Below are positions 30,841 through 40,023 of a stretch of DNA of 64,000 nt, piece by piece. The stretch is from contig JAJQFD010000040.1 of NCBI GenBank assembly GCA_021201335.1, forward strand, positions 62,001 through 126,000, written 5' to 3'. The first letter of the stretch is position 1, and each line of letters begins with the position of its first letter. This stretch comes from Bacteroides sp. (GTDB lineage Bacteria; Bacteroidota; Bacteroidia; Bacteroidales; Bacteroidaceae). Under the pieces are notes generated by a model. That model ran no database searches. It saw only the letters and a program-made list of their open reading frames with translations, and was not told the origin of the DNA. The translations under genes and the position numbers were made by a program.

Positions 30841-32421
30841 ATGGTTGATTCCAATATCTTCCATGAATCGTTTGTCATGTGATATAACAAGCACAGTACC
30901 TGAATATCTTTTTATGGTATCCGTTATGATCTCAATGTTTTGAATATCCAGGTTATTGGTCGGTTCATCCAGAATGAAAAGATCCGGGGTGTTGTTATTA
31001 ATCATGAGGCAGCAGAAGGCTAGTCTCATCTTTTCTCCGCCGCTTAGCTTTTTGCAAGGTTTGTCCCAAACATCGGCCGGAAAAAGAAACCTGTTCAATA
31101 TAGTTTTTAATTCATGTTCTGGCAGAGGTATTCGGTTGAAGGCTTCTGCCTGTTCTAATATAGTCCGGTCGTTGCGGATGATGGAGTATTCTTGATCCAT
31201 GTAGACATAACTGAGATTATCGGCCCGGGAGATCAATCCTTCTTGTGGTTCCAGTTTTCCGGTGATGAGTTTTAGTAGGGTTGTCTTTCCACTGCCGTTA
31301 TTTCCTTGAATGGCAAGGCGTTCACCACTTCTAATTTCAAAATCCAGAGGCTCTTTCCATAGCTTTTCATCACTATAACCGAAATTGATCTTTTGTGCAG
31401 ATACCAGTATTTTGCCCTTATGAAGAGAAGAAGAATTGAAGTCGGTTTTCAGTGTTGACGGAGGGGGAGCTGATGATCGTAACTTTCTTAGTTCTTCCTG
31501 GATGGTTTCTGTTTTATCCACATGAATACCTTTCAGTTTTGCCGTGCTGACTTCCGCTTTGCTTTTCAGGTTACCCATCGCAATGCGGGATACTCCTTTC
31601 TTCTGGTTTTGCTTTTCACCGCGAACATCATGCTTTTGTTGCCGTTCCAATGTTTCCCTGGCTATTTTTTTAGCGAGTCGAAGTTGTTTCTCTTTTTCTT
31701 CCAGTTGCAGTTGGATGGTTTGGCTTTCGATCGTTTTTTGTTCCTTGTAGAAATCGTAATTCCCTCCATAAACACTTATACCGTTTCGCTGCAACTCGCA
31801 GGTAACAGGCAGCAAATTTAACAGGGTACGGTCATGACTGATAATAAGTAAACTACCTCTGAATGACTGGATGAAATCGTATAGCTTTTCTCTATAGGAA
31901 TAATCCAGGTGATTGGTGGGTTCATCCAGCAGGATGAATGCTTCTTCATGAATCTTCATACCGGCGAGGAATACCTTTGTTTTCTCACCTCCACTGAGCA
32001 GATGCATCGGGTGAGTCAGCGGAAAATCTTGCAGTCCCCAGAAAGATAAAGCAGCCTGCGTTCTTTCTTCGATATTCCAGTCTTCGTTCAGGATGGAGAA
32101 ATATTGTTCATCAACCTGACCGTTCAGGATGGTATGTAAAGCATTGATCTTATCTTCTACTTCAAGTGCCTGAGCGATGTTTAGATGATCATACTGTCCG
32201 AAATGCTGGGGTACATAATAAATGCCGGAAGCAGGAAGTGAAACTGTTCCGGATGAGGGTGTCAGCTTTCCGGTAATGATTTGCATTAGTGTGGATTTAC
32301 CACTGCCGTTTTTTCCCACCAGCCCCATCTTATCTCCCTTGTTTACTGATAAACTAATGTTGGAGAACAGACATTCTTTGTCTGCATGAACGTATGAAAT
32401 ACGTTGAATGACAATTGACAT
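30826..32421 (-). CDS. ABC-F ATPase (ribosome-associated, possible antibiotic-resistance type)
   Basis: 531 residues with two ATP-binding cassettes and no membrane segments. First cassette: GLVGKNGSGKSTL, LSGGEKTKVFLA, LLDEPTNHLDY. A long charged linker (about 225-320) separates it from the second: GNNGSGKTTLLK, LSGGEKMRLAF, ILDEPTNNLD. ABC-F proteins act on the ribosome. Some eject drugs bound at the peptidyl-transferase centre, others are translation factors. The 144-nt leader with a short ORF and two hairpins (see 32453-32505) resembles attenuated drug-resistance ABC-F genes, so that role is favoured but not proven. Confidence 0.88.
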   Translation of the reverse strand: MSIVIQRISYVHADKECLFSNISLSVNKGDKMGLVGKNGSGKSTLMQIITGKLTPSSGTVSLPASGIYYVPQHFGQYDHLNIAQALEVEDKINALHTILNGQVDEQYFSILNEDWNIEERTQAALSFWGLQDFPLTHPMHLLSGGEKTKVFLAGMKIHEEAFILLDEPTNHLDYSYREKLYDFIQSFRGSLLIISHDRTLLNLLPVTCELQRNGISVYGGNYDFYKEQKTIESQTIQLQLEEKEKQLRLAKKIARETLERQQKHDVRGEKQNQKKGVSRIAMGNLKSKAEVSTAKLKGIHVDKTETIQEELRKLRSSAPPPSTLKTDFNSSSLHKGKILVSAQKINFGYSDEKLWKEPLDFEIRSGERLAIQGNNGSGKTTLLKLITGKLEPQEGLISRADNLSYVYMDQEYSIIRNDRTILEQAEAFNRIPLPEHELKTILNRFLFPADVWDKPCKKLSGGEKMRLAFCCLMINNNTPDLFILDEPTNNLDIQNIEIITDTIKRYSGTVLVISHDKRFMEDIGINHSISL

Positions 32422-32452
32422 GATAATAAGTAAAATGGAAATGAAATAACAA

Positions 32453-32505
32453 AGAGTTTCAGAACTCTACTAAAAAACACGAACTGCCTGAAGAAGTGGC
32501 AGCAT
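32453..32505 (-). promoter_or_regulatory. Attenuator-like leader of the ABC-F gene
   Basis: On the minus strand an 11-codon ORF (ATG at 32505, product MLPLLQAVRVF, TAG at 32470) overlaps a CTGCC/GGCAG hairpin (32484-32502) followed by a T6 run. Then comes a second perfect palindrome, AGAGTTTCAGAACTCT (32453-32468). A three-codon ORF (Met-Arg-Lys) precedes it. Ribosome stalling on the short ORF could release the terminator. Confidence 0.45.
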
Positions 32506-32564
32506 AATAATGATATGAAAGGTGTTTTTATTTCCTCATTGGAGTATTTATGTGATTCAGGGTG

Positions 32565-32572
32565 CAAAGTTA
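32565..32572 (-). promoter_or_regulatory. -7 box for the ABC-F gene
   Basis: TAACTTTG on the minus strand, 144 bp before the ABC-F ATG. It predicts the long leader described at 32453-32505. Confidence 0.5.
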
Positions 32573-32616
32573 CAAATATTTTATGGAATATTCAATCTTT
32601 GAAAAGAAAATAGCAC

Positions 32617-32624
32617 TACTTTTG
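32617..32624 (+). promoter_or_regulatory. -7 box for the alcohol dehydrogenase gene
   Basis: TACTTTTG, 33 bp before the ATG, with a possible TTTG -33 at 32598-32601, slightly closer than ideal. Confidence 0.5.
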
Positions 32625-32656
32625 CGCTCATTATATATCACTAACGTAATTATTTT

Positions 32657-33811
32657 ATGAATAACTTCTCTTATTACAATCCTGTAAAAATAATTTTCGG
32701 CAAAGGAAGCATTGCCCGGTTGAAAGACGAAATACCTACTGGCGCACGTGTGCTCGTGCTATATGGTGGTGGAAGTATTAAAAAGAATGGCGTATATGAT
32801 CAGGTTGCAGATGCGCTGAAAGATTATAGCTGGAAAGAATTTTCCGGCATCGAAGCTAATCCGCATTATGAAACTTGTATGAAAGCGGTGGAATTGGTGA
32901 AGGAAAATAATATCGATTTCTTATTGGCGGTAGGTGGAGGTTCCGTATTGGACGCAACCAAATTGATTGCTGCAGCCGTATATTACGATGGGAATGATCC
33001 CTGGGATATTTTAGCAAAAAACGCTCCGATAAAGAAGGCTATGCCCTTGGCTGCAGTAATGACATTACCTGCTACCGGCTCAGAAATGAATGGTAACTCA
33101 GTAGTCACCAAAGCTAGTACCCATGAAAAGTTATCCTTTGGCTCTCCATTGGTTTTTCCGGTGTTTTCTGTATTAGATCCAGAAACCAGCTATTCTTTAC
33201 CGGATAATCAGACAGCTAATGGAATCATAGATGCTTTTGTGCATGTTTGTGAACAATACCTTACCTATCCTTTTGATGCCCCCCTGCAAGACCGGATGGC
33301 AGAATCGATCCTCCAGACATTGGTACAGGAAGGTCCGAAAGCATTGAAAACACCGAAAGACTATGCTGTCAGAGCCAATATCATGTGGGCAGCCACCATG
33401 GCATTGAATGGTTTAATAGCAGTAGGAGTTCCTCAAGACTGGGCATCTCATTCCATTGGACATGAAATTACCGCCTTCCACGGATTGGCACATGCAGAAA
33501 CATTGGCGATCGTTCTTCCTGCCTTAGCCCGTGTGATGAAAGAGAACAAAAAGGAAAAGCTTGTGCAAATGGGTGAACGGGTATTCGGTGTAAATTCCGG
33601 TAGTACTGAAGAAAGAGTTGAAAAAACAATCGAAGCGGTTGAATCATTTTTCCGTTCGCTGGGTGTGCGCACCAAATTATCGGAATACAGCTTGGGCGCT
33701 GAAATCATAGATCCCATTGTGCAACGTTTCGTGGAGCGAGGATGGAAATTAGGTGAAAAGGGAGACATTACACCTTTAAAGATACAAGAAATCCTGACCG
33801 CAGCATTGTAA
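32657..33811 (+). CDS. Iron-containing NAD(P)H-dependent alcohol dehydrogenase (YqhD/BDH type)
   Basis: 384 residues, matching E. coli YqhD (387) in length. The N-terminal dinucleotide domain contains LLAVGGGSVLDATKL (about 93-107). The metal site lies in NGIIDAFVHVCEQ (Asp and His, about 192-198) and SHSIGHEITAFHGLAHAE (two further His, about 265-282). YqhD-type enzymes reduce short-chain and toxic aldehydes with NADPH. The GGGS and NPxK-like features fit this clade rather than FucO or AdhE. It is a single-gene unit with its own promoter and terminator. Confidence 0.9.
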   Translation: MNNFSYYNPVKIIFGKGSIARLKDEIPTGARVLVLYGGGSIKKNGVYDQVADALKDYSWKEFSGIEANPHYETCMKAVELVKENNIDFLLAVGGGSVLDATKLIAAAVYYDGNDPWDILAKNAPIKKAMPLAAVMTLPATGSEMNGNSVVTKASTHEKLSFGSPLVFPVFSVLDPETSYSLPDNQTANGIIDAFVHVCEQYLTYPFDAPLQDRMAESILQTLVQEGPKALKTPKDYAVRANIMWAATMALNGLIAVGVPQDWASHSIGHEITAFHGLAHAETLAIVLPALARVMKENKKEKLVQMGERVFGVNSGSTEERVEKTIEAVESFFRSLGVRTKLSEYSLGAEIIDPIVQRFVERGWKLGEKGDITPLKIQEILTAAL

Positions 33812-33869
33812 GGTCAGGATTCTAAACTTTGCCGGACAGTAAGCAATGTATTTTTGTTTTACGTCCGGC
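33791..33869. terminator. Two consecutive hairpins between yqhD-like gene and cdd
   Basis: ATCCTGACC/GGTCAGGAT (33791-33820) overlaps the end of the dehydrogenase gene. GCCGGAC/GTCCGGC (33831-33837 and 33863-33869) follows. Both stems are perfect and together would end transcription from both sides. Confidence 0.7.
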
Positions 33870-33891
33870 TTTATATATAAGATAGCTCAGA

Positions 33892-34371
33892 TTAATCCAT
33901 ATTCGTTTTACTGAACGACAACGGTAAGAGATCCTGAACACTTTTGATCTCGTATATTTCATCTGTTCCATACAATAAAATCCGGAAAGGTTGGTTAAAA
34001 CGATTTTCAGTTTCCAGCATCACCTGACGGCATGCTCCACAGGGAGGAATCGGTTCATTCAGGAATCCTTTTTGATTCCGTGCTGCCACCGCCAACGTCT
34101 CTACAGGCTGATGCGGATATTCTGAGTTAGCATAGAATAAAGCTGTTCTTTCCGCACATAGCCCGGAAGGGTAGGCTGCATTTTCCTGATTGCTGCCTAT
34201 TACGATGGTTCCGTTCTTTAAACGGGCAGCTGCACCCACTGCGAAGTTGGAATAAGGAGCGTAGCTTTTGTTCGTAGCATCCTTGGCTGCAATAATTAGG
34301 TTTTGGTCTGTTGCGGTAAGTTCCTCAAACTGAAATACTTTTATAACAGCCGTAATCGTAAGATCTTTCAT
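33892..34371 (-). CDS. cdd: Cytidine deaminase
   Basis: 159 residues from the Met of MKDLTITAV; the promoter box at 34392 excludes the longer start. It deaminates cytidine and deoxycytidine to uridine forms in pyrimidine salvage. The catalytic Cys-Ala-Glu lies in SGLCAERTALFYAN (about 70-83), and the other zinc cysteines in PPCGACRQVM (about 107-116). Substrate residues NQENAAYP are present. It is a tetrameric-type (short) enzyme by length. Confidence 0.95.
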   Translation of the reverse strand: MKDLTITAVIKVFQFEELTATDQNLIIAAKDATNKSYAPYSNFAVGAAARLKNGTIVIGSNQENAAYPSGLCAERTALFYANSEYPHQPVETLAVAARNQKGFLNEPIPPCGACRQVMLETENRFNQPFRILLYGTDEIYEIKSVQDLLPLSFSKTNMD

Positions 34372-34391
34372 AAGATAAAAATTATATATCA

Positions 34392-34399
34392 CAAAGTTA
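34392..34399 (-). promoter_or_regulatory. -7 box for cdd
   Basis: TAACTTTG on the minus strand, 21 bp before the cdd ATG at 34371. Confidence 0.55.
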
Positions 34400-34542
34400 G
34401 AAAAGAGATTGTTATTCTCAATTATTTTTATGATTTTTGTGGATAAGTTTTGGTTCTATATGTTTTTTCCTTAACAGGCATTAATCTATTTAATTTTTAC
34501 AGAGGGTGAACAACGTCAATTTTAATCAAAACAAGTGAAGCA

Positions 34543-35509
34543 ATGAATTTACAACGATTTTCCGTATTAACTTTTGCTGTCTTTTTCTTTTTTTCCAGTG
34601 ACTTACAAGCGCAGAAGAAAAGTGAAAAATTCGTCAAATACATCGAAACCTATTGTGACATTGCTGTAGAGCAAATGAAACTGCACAAGATTCCTGCCAG
34701 TATAACACTAGCCCAGGGTATACTTGAAAGTGCTGGTGGGGAAAGTGAGTTAGCCCAAAAGAGTAGGAATCATTTTGGGATAAAATGTGGAGGTGACTGG
34801 ACCGGTCCTTCGGTGACACATTATGATGATGGGCGTAATGAATGTTTCCGTTCTTATAAGAAAGTAAGCGAATCTTATGAAGATCATTCACTTTTTTTGG
34901 TTAATCGTGCATGGTATGCCCCTCTCTTTGAGCTTCCTATTACGGATTACGAAGGGTGGGCCAATGGATTAAAAAAAAGCGGGTTATGCTACAGACCCTA
35001 ATTATCCCACCCGGTTAATTACGCTGGTTGAAACATATGAACTCCATTTATATGATCAGATTGGCTTAGGTGTTACTGATCCGAAACCTGGAAAAGAAGA
35101 TCCAACTCCTGGCAAGGAAGATCCTACCCCCGGCAAAGAAGATCCTGTACCTATTGACCCAAGTACTGGTATCCACGAGATTTATAAAGCCAACGGACTG
35201 CTTTATATTATTGCCCGTAAAGGAGATACCTTTGAGACAATAGCCAAAGAAGTAGAAATGAAAGCGAAAAAACTGATTGAATACAATGATCTGGTAGCGG
35301 AATATAAACTTTCTGATGGAGATATTATCTATCTGGAAAAGAAGAATACGAAAGCTCCCAGAGGCTTCACTTTACATCAGGTAAAAGCTGGAGAATCAAT
35401 GCATAGCATTTCGCAAATATATGGAATCCGGTTGAAGAACCTTTATAAACTTAACCGGCAGAGTGCCGATTATGTACCCGAAGTTGGTACTTTATTAAGA
35501 GTAAGATAA
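34543..35509 (+). pseudogene. GH73 glucosaminidase with LysM domains, frame broken in an A8 run
   Basis: Corrected length is about 321 residues: signal peptide, a GH73 muramidase/glucosaminidase domain (about 25-165, catalytic Glu in QGILESAGGESELA), a Pro-Lys-Glu-Asp linker with three copies of PGKEDP, then two LysM-type peptidoglycan-binding repeats (LYIIARKGDTFETIA and HQVKAGESMHSIS). It should trim peptidoglycan in the periplasm. Eight A at 34971-34978 end the first frame at 35001; seven A would join GLKKA to GYATDPNYPTRL and continue to 35509. The complete, conserved downstream frame suggests a recent change or a base-calling error. Confidence 0.85.
35087..35149 (+). repeat. Three 21-bp repeats encoding a PGKEDPT linker
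   Basis: Three tandem 21-bp units encode Pro-Gly-Lys-Glu-Asp-Pro plus Thr or Val between the GH73 and LysM domains. The units differ at third codon positions, so the repeat is not brand new. Confidence 0.85.
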
Positions 35510-35537
35510 TGTCCTTGAAATGTTATCTGTAATGATG

Positions 35538-35573
35538 AAAGCCAACCGCTCTGATCAGAATGGTTGGCTTTTT
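35538..35573. terminator. Terminator between glucosaminidase and gcvP
   Basis: AAAGCCAACC and GGTTGGCTTT form a perfect ten-pair stem with a 14-base loop and T tail on both strands. It serves the converging glucosaminidase and gcvP genes. Confidence 0.88.
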
Positions 35574-35597
35574 CGTTGGTAAGATAGAATTTATCGT

Positions 35598-38447
35598 TTA
35601 TTCAAGGCTCCCGTATCGGGTCGTCAGTAGTTTTCTGTCTCCCAATGTATTGTCCACCCGGGCTACATTAATCCAGAACTTATTTTCACGAACAGACCCA
35701 ATTGGATAAGCTGCTTTTTCACGTGGATAAGCATGTTTCCATTCATCGGAAACAACTTCGTATTCAGGATGCGGAGCATTCACCAAAACGTTGTCTGATT
35801 TATCAGCTGTTCCATTCTTCACTTCTTGGATTTCGTTCCAGATGGTAAGCATTACATCCACAAAGTTATTCAGTTCATCTAAACTTTCACTTTCCGTTGG
35901 CTCTATCATTAAAGTGCCATGCACAGGAAATGACAGGGTAGGAGCGTGGTAACCGTAATCCATCAGTCGTTTGGCTATATCATTTTCGGAGATTCCTGTT
36001 TCTTCGTTCACCTTTCTGCACTCCAGAATCATCTCATGGCCTACAAAACCATTGGCACCTCGGTAAACAATTCCATATGTGTCTTTCAGGCAGGCTGCCA
36101 GATAATTGGCACTCAGAATCGCTATTTTGGTGGCACGGGTTAATCCTTCAGCACCCATCATGCGGATGTATCCGTATGTAATCGGTAGTATACCTGCACT
36201 GCCATAAGGAGCCGCGGCAACTTCGTTTTGAGCATTTCCAAAGAAGGTATGTCCGGGTAGGAAAGGAATCAGATGTTCGGCCACGCAGATCGGACCAACA
36301 CCCGGCCCGCCACCACCGTGAGGAGAAGCGAATGTTTTGTGCAGGTTCAGGTGACAGACATCCGCTCCGATAAAGCCCGGATTGGTTAATCCTACTTGGG
36401 CATTCATGTTAGCGCCGTCCATATAAACCTGTGCACCACAGTCGTGAATGATTTGGCAAATTTCTACAATCTCGGTTTCGAAAATACCATGTGTGGAAGG
36501 ATAGGTAATCATCAGAGCAGCCAGATCGTCTTTGTTTTCAATGGCTTTGGCGCGTAAATCTTCCATATCTACATTGCCCTGTTCATCACAGGCGCAAGTA
36601 ACCGTGGTATATCCGGCCTGGATAGCGGAAGCGGGATTTGTGCCATGAGCGGAAGCAGGGATTAATACTTTATGGCGATGTCCCTGTTCGATGCTTTCGA
36701 GATAGCTGCGAATCACCCGAAGTCCGGCATATTCTCCGGCAGCTCCTGAGTTGGGTTGGAGACTCACTCCGGCAAATCCGGTAATGACTTTCAGTTCTTC
36801 ACTCAGGTTATTGATCAATTCCCGATAACCAGCAGCTTGGTCTTCGGGTACGAGCGGATGCATTGCCATAAATTCAGGCGTGCTTAACGGAAGCATTTCA
36901 GCAGCGGCATTCAACTTCATGGTACATGATCCCAGGGAAATCATGGAGTGGGCCAGTGATATATCTTTCCGATCCAGACGTTTGATATAACGCATCAGTT
37001 CCGTTTCGGTATGGTATTTCCGGAACACTTCGTGCGTCAGGAAATCGCTTTTACGTTGTAGTTCTTCTGCCAGGGTCGTTTCCGGAGTAATCTCTTTGAG
37101 TTTTATAGTGTCGGTTTCCGCAGCTATGGCAAAAATAGAAAGTAGTTTATTAACCGCTGCCAGATCGGTGGTTTCATCTACACTTAAACCTACGTCCCCG
37201 TTATCAAAATAGCGAAGGTTGACTTCTTTGCTTAAAGATATTGTACGTATTTCGTGAGCGGAAACGTGTGTCGGTAAAATAAACCGTAGCGTATCAAAAT
37301 ACTGCTTATTGACTTGTGTATAGCCTGCCTTGCTGATATATTTATCCAAACAAACCGCAATGCTGTGAATACGATTGGCAATGCCTTTCAATCCTTCGGC
37401 ACCATGGTAAACTGCATAGAAACCAGCCATCGTAGCCAACAAGGCTTGTGCCGTACAGATGTTGGACGTTGCTTTTTCTCTTTTAATATGCTGTTCACGG
37501 GTTTGCAAAGCCATACGATAACAAAGTTTACCGTATTTATCTTTGGAAAGTCCGATGATTCTTCCTGGAACATTCCGCTTGAACTCATCTCGTGTAGCGA
37601 AATAAGCTGCGGATGGACCGCCATAGAACATCGGTGTACCTAACCGTTGCGAACTACCGAAAACAATATCTGCTCCCCATTCCCCGGGTGGAACCAGTAG
37701 TACCAAGCTCATGATATCCGCTGCCACTGCTACCTTGCAGTTGGCTGTGTGGGCCTTTTCTGTAAATGCCCGGTAATCTTCCACATTTCCGTTAGAGTTG
37801 GGGTATTGCAGTATACAAGAGAATACTTCCGGAGTAAATTCAAACTCCTGGTATTTGCCGGTTTTGATAACGATTCCTTGTGGAACGGCACGGGTATGAA
37901 TAACCGCCAATGTTTGCGGGAATATATTTTCATCAATGAATACTACGTTGGCACCCGACTTCTGTTGATCGCGGGTACGAAGGGCATACATCATGCTGAT
38001 TGCTTCGGCTGCTGCGGTAGCTTCATCCAGTAAAGAGCAGTTTGCCAGAGGTAATGCAGTAAGGTCACTGATTACTGTTTGGAAATTCATCAGTGCTTCC
38101 AGACGTCCTTGCGATACTTCTGCCTGGTAAGGAGTATAAGATGTGTACCATACCGGATTCTCAAACACATTACGCTGAATGACAGCGGGAGTAATGGTAT
38201 TATACCACCCCATCCCGATATACGAGGTATATAGCTTGTTTTTGGAAGCAAGTTCCCAGATATGTTCTGCAAACTTATATTCGCTTAACGTCTCCATCAA
38301 TTTCATGGGTTCTTTCAAGCGGATATTGTCCGGGATTGTTTTCTCAATCAGTTCATCAAGGGAATTCACGCCTATTTTTCGAAGCATGATTTCTTCATCC
38401 TGGGGGGTGATGCCCATATGGCGATCGGCAAATACATCTTTTTTCAT
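35598..38447 (-). CDS. gcvP: Glycine dehydrogenase (decarboxylating), P-protein
   Basis: 949 residues, a full-length fused P-protein (both halves in one chain). It decarboxylates glycine with pyridoxal phosphate and passes the aminomethyl group to the H-protein lipoyl arm. The PLP lysine is in HLNLHKTFASPHGGGGPG (about 695-712), and the N-terminal DRHMGITPQDEEIML segment is typical. It lies 19 bp after an MBL hydrolase gene on the same strand. Other gcv genes are not in the window; lipB at 53135 supplies the lipoyl group the pathway needs. Confidence 0.97.
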   Translation of the reverse strand: MKKDVFADRHMGITPQDEEIMLRKIGVNSLDELIEKTIPDNIRLKEPMKLMETLSEYKFAEHIWELASKNKLYTSYIGMGWYNTITPAVIQRNVFENPVWYTSYTPYQAEVSQGRLEALMNFQTVISDLTALPLANCSLLDEATAAAEAISMMYALRTRDQQKSGANVVFIDENIFPQTLAVIHTRAVPQGIVIKTGKYQEFEFTPEVFSCILQYPNSNGNVEDYRAFTEKAHTANCKVAVAADIMSLVLLVPPGEWGADIVFGSSQRLGTPMFYGGPSAAYFATRDEFKRNVPGRIIGLSKDKYGKLCYRMALQTREQHIKREKATSNICTAQALLATMAGFYAVYHGAEGLKGIANRIHSIAVCLDKYISKAGYTQVNKQYFDTLRFILPTHVSAHEIRTISLSKEVNLRYFDNGDVGLSVDETTDLAAVNKLLSIFAIAAETDTIKLKEITPETTLAEELQRKSDFLTHEVFRKYHTETELMRYIKRLDRKDISLAHSMISLGSCTMKLNAAAEMLPLSTPEFMAMHPLVPEDQAAGYRELINNLSEELKVITGFAGVSLQPNSGAAGEYAGLRVIRSYLESIEQGHRHKVLIPASAHGTNPASAIQAGYTTVTCACDEQGNVDMEDLRAKAIENKDDLAALMITYPSTHGIFETEIVEICQIIHDCGAQVYMDGANMNAQVGLTNPGFIGADVCHLNLHKTFASPHGGGGPGVGPICVAEHLIPFLPGHTFFGNAQNEVAAAPYGSAGILPITYGYIRMMGAEGLTRATKIAILSANYLAACLKDTYGIVYRGANGFVGHEMILECRKVNEETGISENDIAKRLMDYGYHAPTLSFPVHGTLMIEPTESESLDELNNFVDVMLTIWNEIQEVKNGTADKSDNVLVNAPHPEYEVVSDEWKHAYPREKAAYPIGSVRENKFWINVARVDNTLGDRKLLTTRYGSLE

Positions 38448-38466
38448 GGATAGTGTGTTTTAAGTT

Positions 38467-39105
38467 TTATCTGAAGAAAGGATTTTCCATTTTTTCAATT
38501 CCGATGGTGGTGGGATTGCCATGGCCTGGGTACACAATCGTATTGTTCGGTAAGGTGAATAGCCGGCTGCAAATGTTTTCCCTTAAATCGTCGAAGTTAC
38601 CTCCGGCCAGGTCGGCACGTCCGATACTTCCCTGGAACAATACATCACCAGCAAACATAACGTTACTGTCTTTGCAGTAAAATACCAAACTGCCGGGTGA
38701 ATGTCCAGGCACATGAATAGCTTCGAGGGTGGTGTTTCCGAATGTGATAATATCACCGTCATTGATATATTTGCCAAGGGGTACCGGCGTATCTTTCAAA
38801 TGGAAACCAAATGAGCGGGATTGATTAGGAGCCAGTTCCAACCAGAATTCATCCAATTTATTTGCTTCCGGACTTAATCCGAATTCCTGCAACATGAACG
38901 GATTGCCGAATATATGATCCAGATGCAGATGTGTGTTCAACACATGTTTCAATTGCAATTCGTTATTTTGAATGTAATTTTTCAGGGTCTGCTTTTCTTC
39001 GTCATAAAAGCACCCCGGGTCAATAACAACCGCTTCTTTCGTTTCGTCCCACAGCACGTAGCAGTTAACGGGGAACATATTGAATTCAAATCTCTTTATT
39101 TTCAC
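38467..39105 (-). CDS. MBL-fold metallo-hydrolase (glyoxalase II-like)
   Basis: 212 residues with the metallo-beta-lactamase motif THLHLDHIFGNP (about 59-70), a second metal ligand in HVPGHSPGSL (about 133), the bridging Asp in MFAGDVLFQGSIGRAD (about 152) and the last His in VYPGHGNPT (about 196). The short glyoxalase II-like branch includes thiolesterases and persulfide or flavoprotein relatives, so the exact substrate is open. Directly upstream of gcvP in what looks like one operon. Confidence 0.88.
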   Translation of the reverse strand: MKIKRFEFNMFPVNCYVLWDETKEAVVIDPGCFYDEEKQTLKNYIQNNELQLKHVLNTHLHLDHIFGNPFMLQEFGLSPEANKLDEFWLELAPNQSRSFGFHLKDTPVPLGKYINDGDIITFGNTTLEAIHVPGHSPGSLVFYCKDSNVMFAGDVLFQGSIGRADLAGGNFDDLRENICSRLFTLPNNTIVYPGHGNPTTIGIEKMENPFFR

Positions 39106-39401
39106 GTTGTAGAATTTATAGTTTTTAAGTTTGTTCGTATATTGTTTTTAGTTTAAGTGCGTCCATCAATGAGTTTACGTTATTGCAATTACAATGAAGA
39201 GATGAAGGGTCAATCTGTCAGGCTTTCAGCCTTATAACTTCATTTTTTTATCTCTTTTATTCTTTACCATAATTGTGATAACATACAGCTAATTTCTGTT
39301 GAACTATATATCATAATATAGTATGGAACGATTACTTATAATTTTAAGTCTATGGTTATTGTTTTTTATTTCCCATACGCTGAGTGCTTTAACCGATAAA
39401 C

Positions 39402-40022
39402 TCACAAACTCACATAAACCACCTTCTTAGTCTCAAAGAATTCCTCATCAAAATCTTCACTCAAACTATGGATCAGGGTTTTGTTTTTAAAGGGCATCGC
39501 CTCCTTTTCCAATTCGCCCCCTTTCAGACAAATCAGTCCGTTAGGGAGAGGATTCTGTTGTTTTGTGGAAATATTCTTTCGGATGATCTTGATAAGATCG
39601 GCCAATGGCATGACGGCCCTGCTCACCACAAAATCGAAGAGTTGTTTCTCTTCCTCTGCACGAGCGTGACGGAAGGTCACATTTGTAAGTCCAATTGAAT
39701 TAGCTACCTCGGTGGCTACACGTACCTTCTTACCGATACTATCCACCAGGTGGAAAGAAACTTCCGGGAAGAGTATGGCTAATGGGATACCTGGAAAACC
39801 ACCTCCCGTACCTAAATCCATTACCTTTGTACCGGGGCGGAATTGAATAATTCGGGCAATTCCCAGGGAGTGCAACACATGATGTTCGTATAGGTTACCG
39901 ATATCCTTTCGGGATATAACGTTAATCTTTGAATTCCAATCTGTATATAAGTCGTATAAAGCACCCAACTGCTTTTGCTGTTCTTCCGTAAGGTTCGGAA
40001 AATATTTCAGAATTATGTCCAT
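39402..40022 (-). CDS. rsmG: 16S rRNA (guanine-527-N7)-methyltransferase
   Basis: 206 residues from the ATG at 40022, which opens MDIILKYFPNLTEEQQ. The longer frame overlaps the upstream gene and has no family support. RsmG uses SAM to methylate G527 of 16S rRNA; its loss gives low-level streptomycin resistance. The SAM motif VMDLGTGGGFPGIPLA (about 65-80) and the conserved HSLGIARI and VVSRAVMPL segments are all present. One base separates it from the stop of the DUF3298 lipoprotein gene, so the two are co-transcribed. Confidence 0.95.
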   Translation of the reverse strand: MDIILKYFPNLTEEQQKQLGALYDLYTDWNSKINVISRKDIGNLYEHHVLHSLGIARIIQFRPGTKVMDLGTGGGFPGIPLAILFPEVSFHLVDSIGKKVRVATEVANSIGLTNVTFRHARAEEEKQLFDFVVSRAVMPLADLIKIIRKNISTKQQNPLPNGLICLKGGELEKEAMPFKNKTLIHSLSEDFDEEFFETKKVVYVSL

Positions 40023-40023
40023 T

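Noticed and set aside
35087..35149. 21-bp tandem repeat in the glucosaminidase gene as a mobile or regulatory repeat
   Set aside because: It encodes an in-frame PGKEDPT linker between domains, a common feature of cell-wall enzymes.
39323..39430. 35-codon ORF with a hydrophobic start (MERLLIILSLWLLFF)
   Set aside because: It overlaps the 3' end of rsmG on the other strand, has no promoter box and no recognisable family. It could be real but there is no support.
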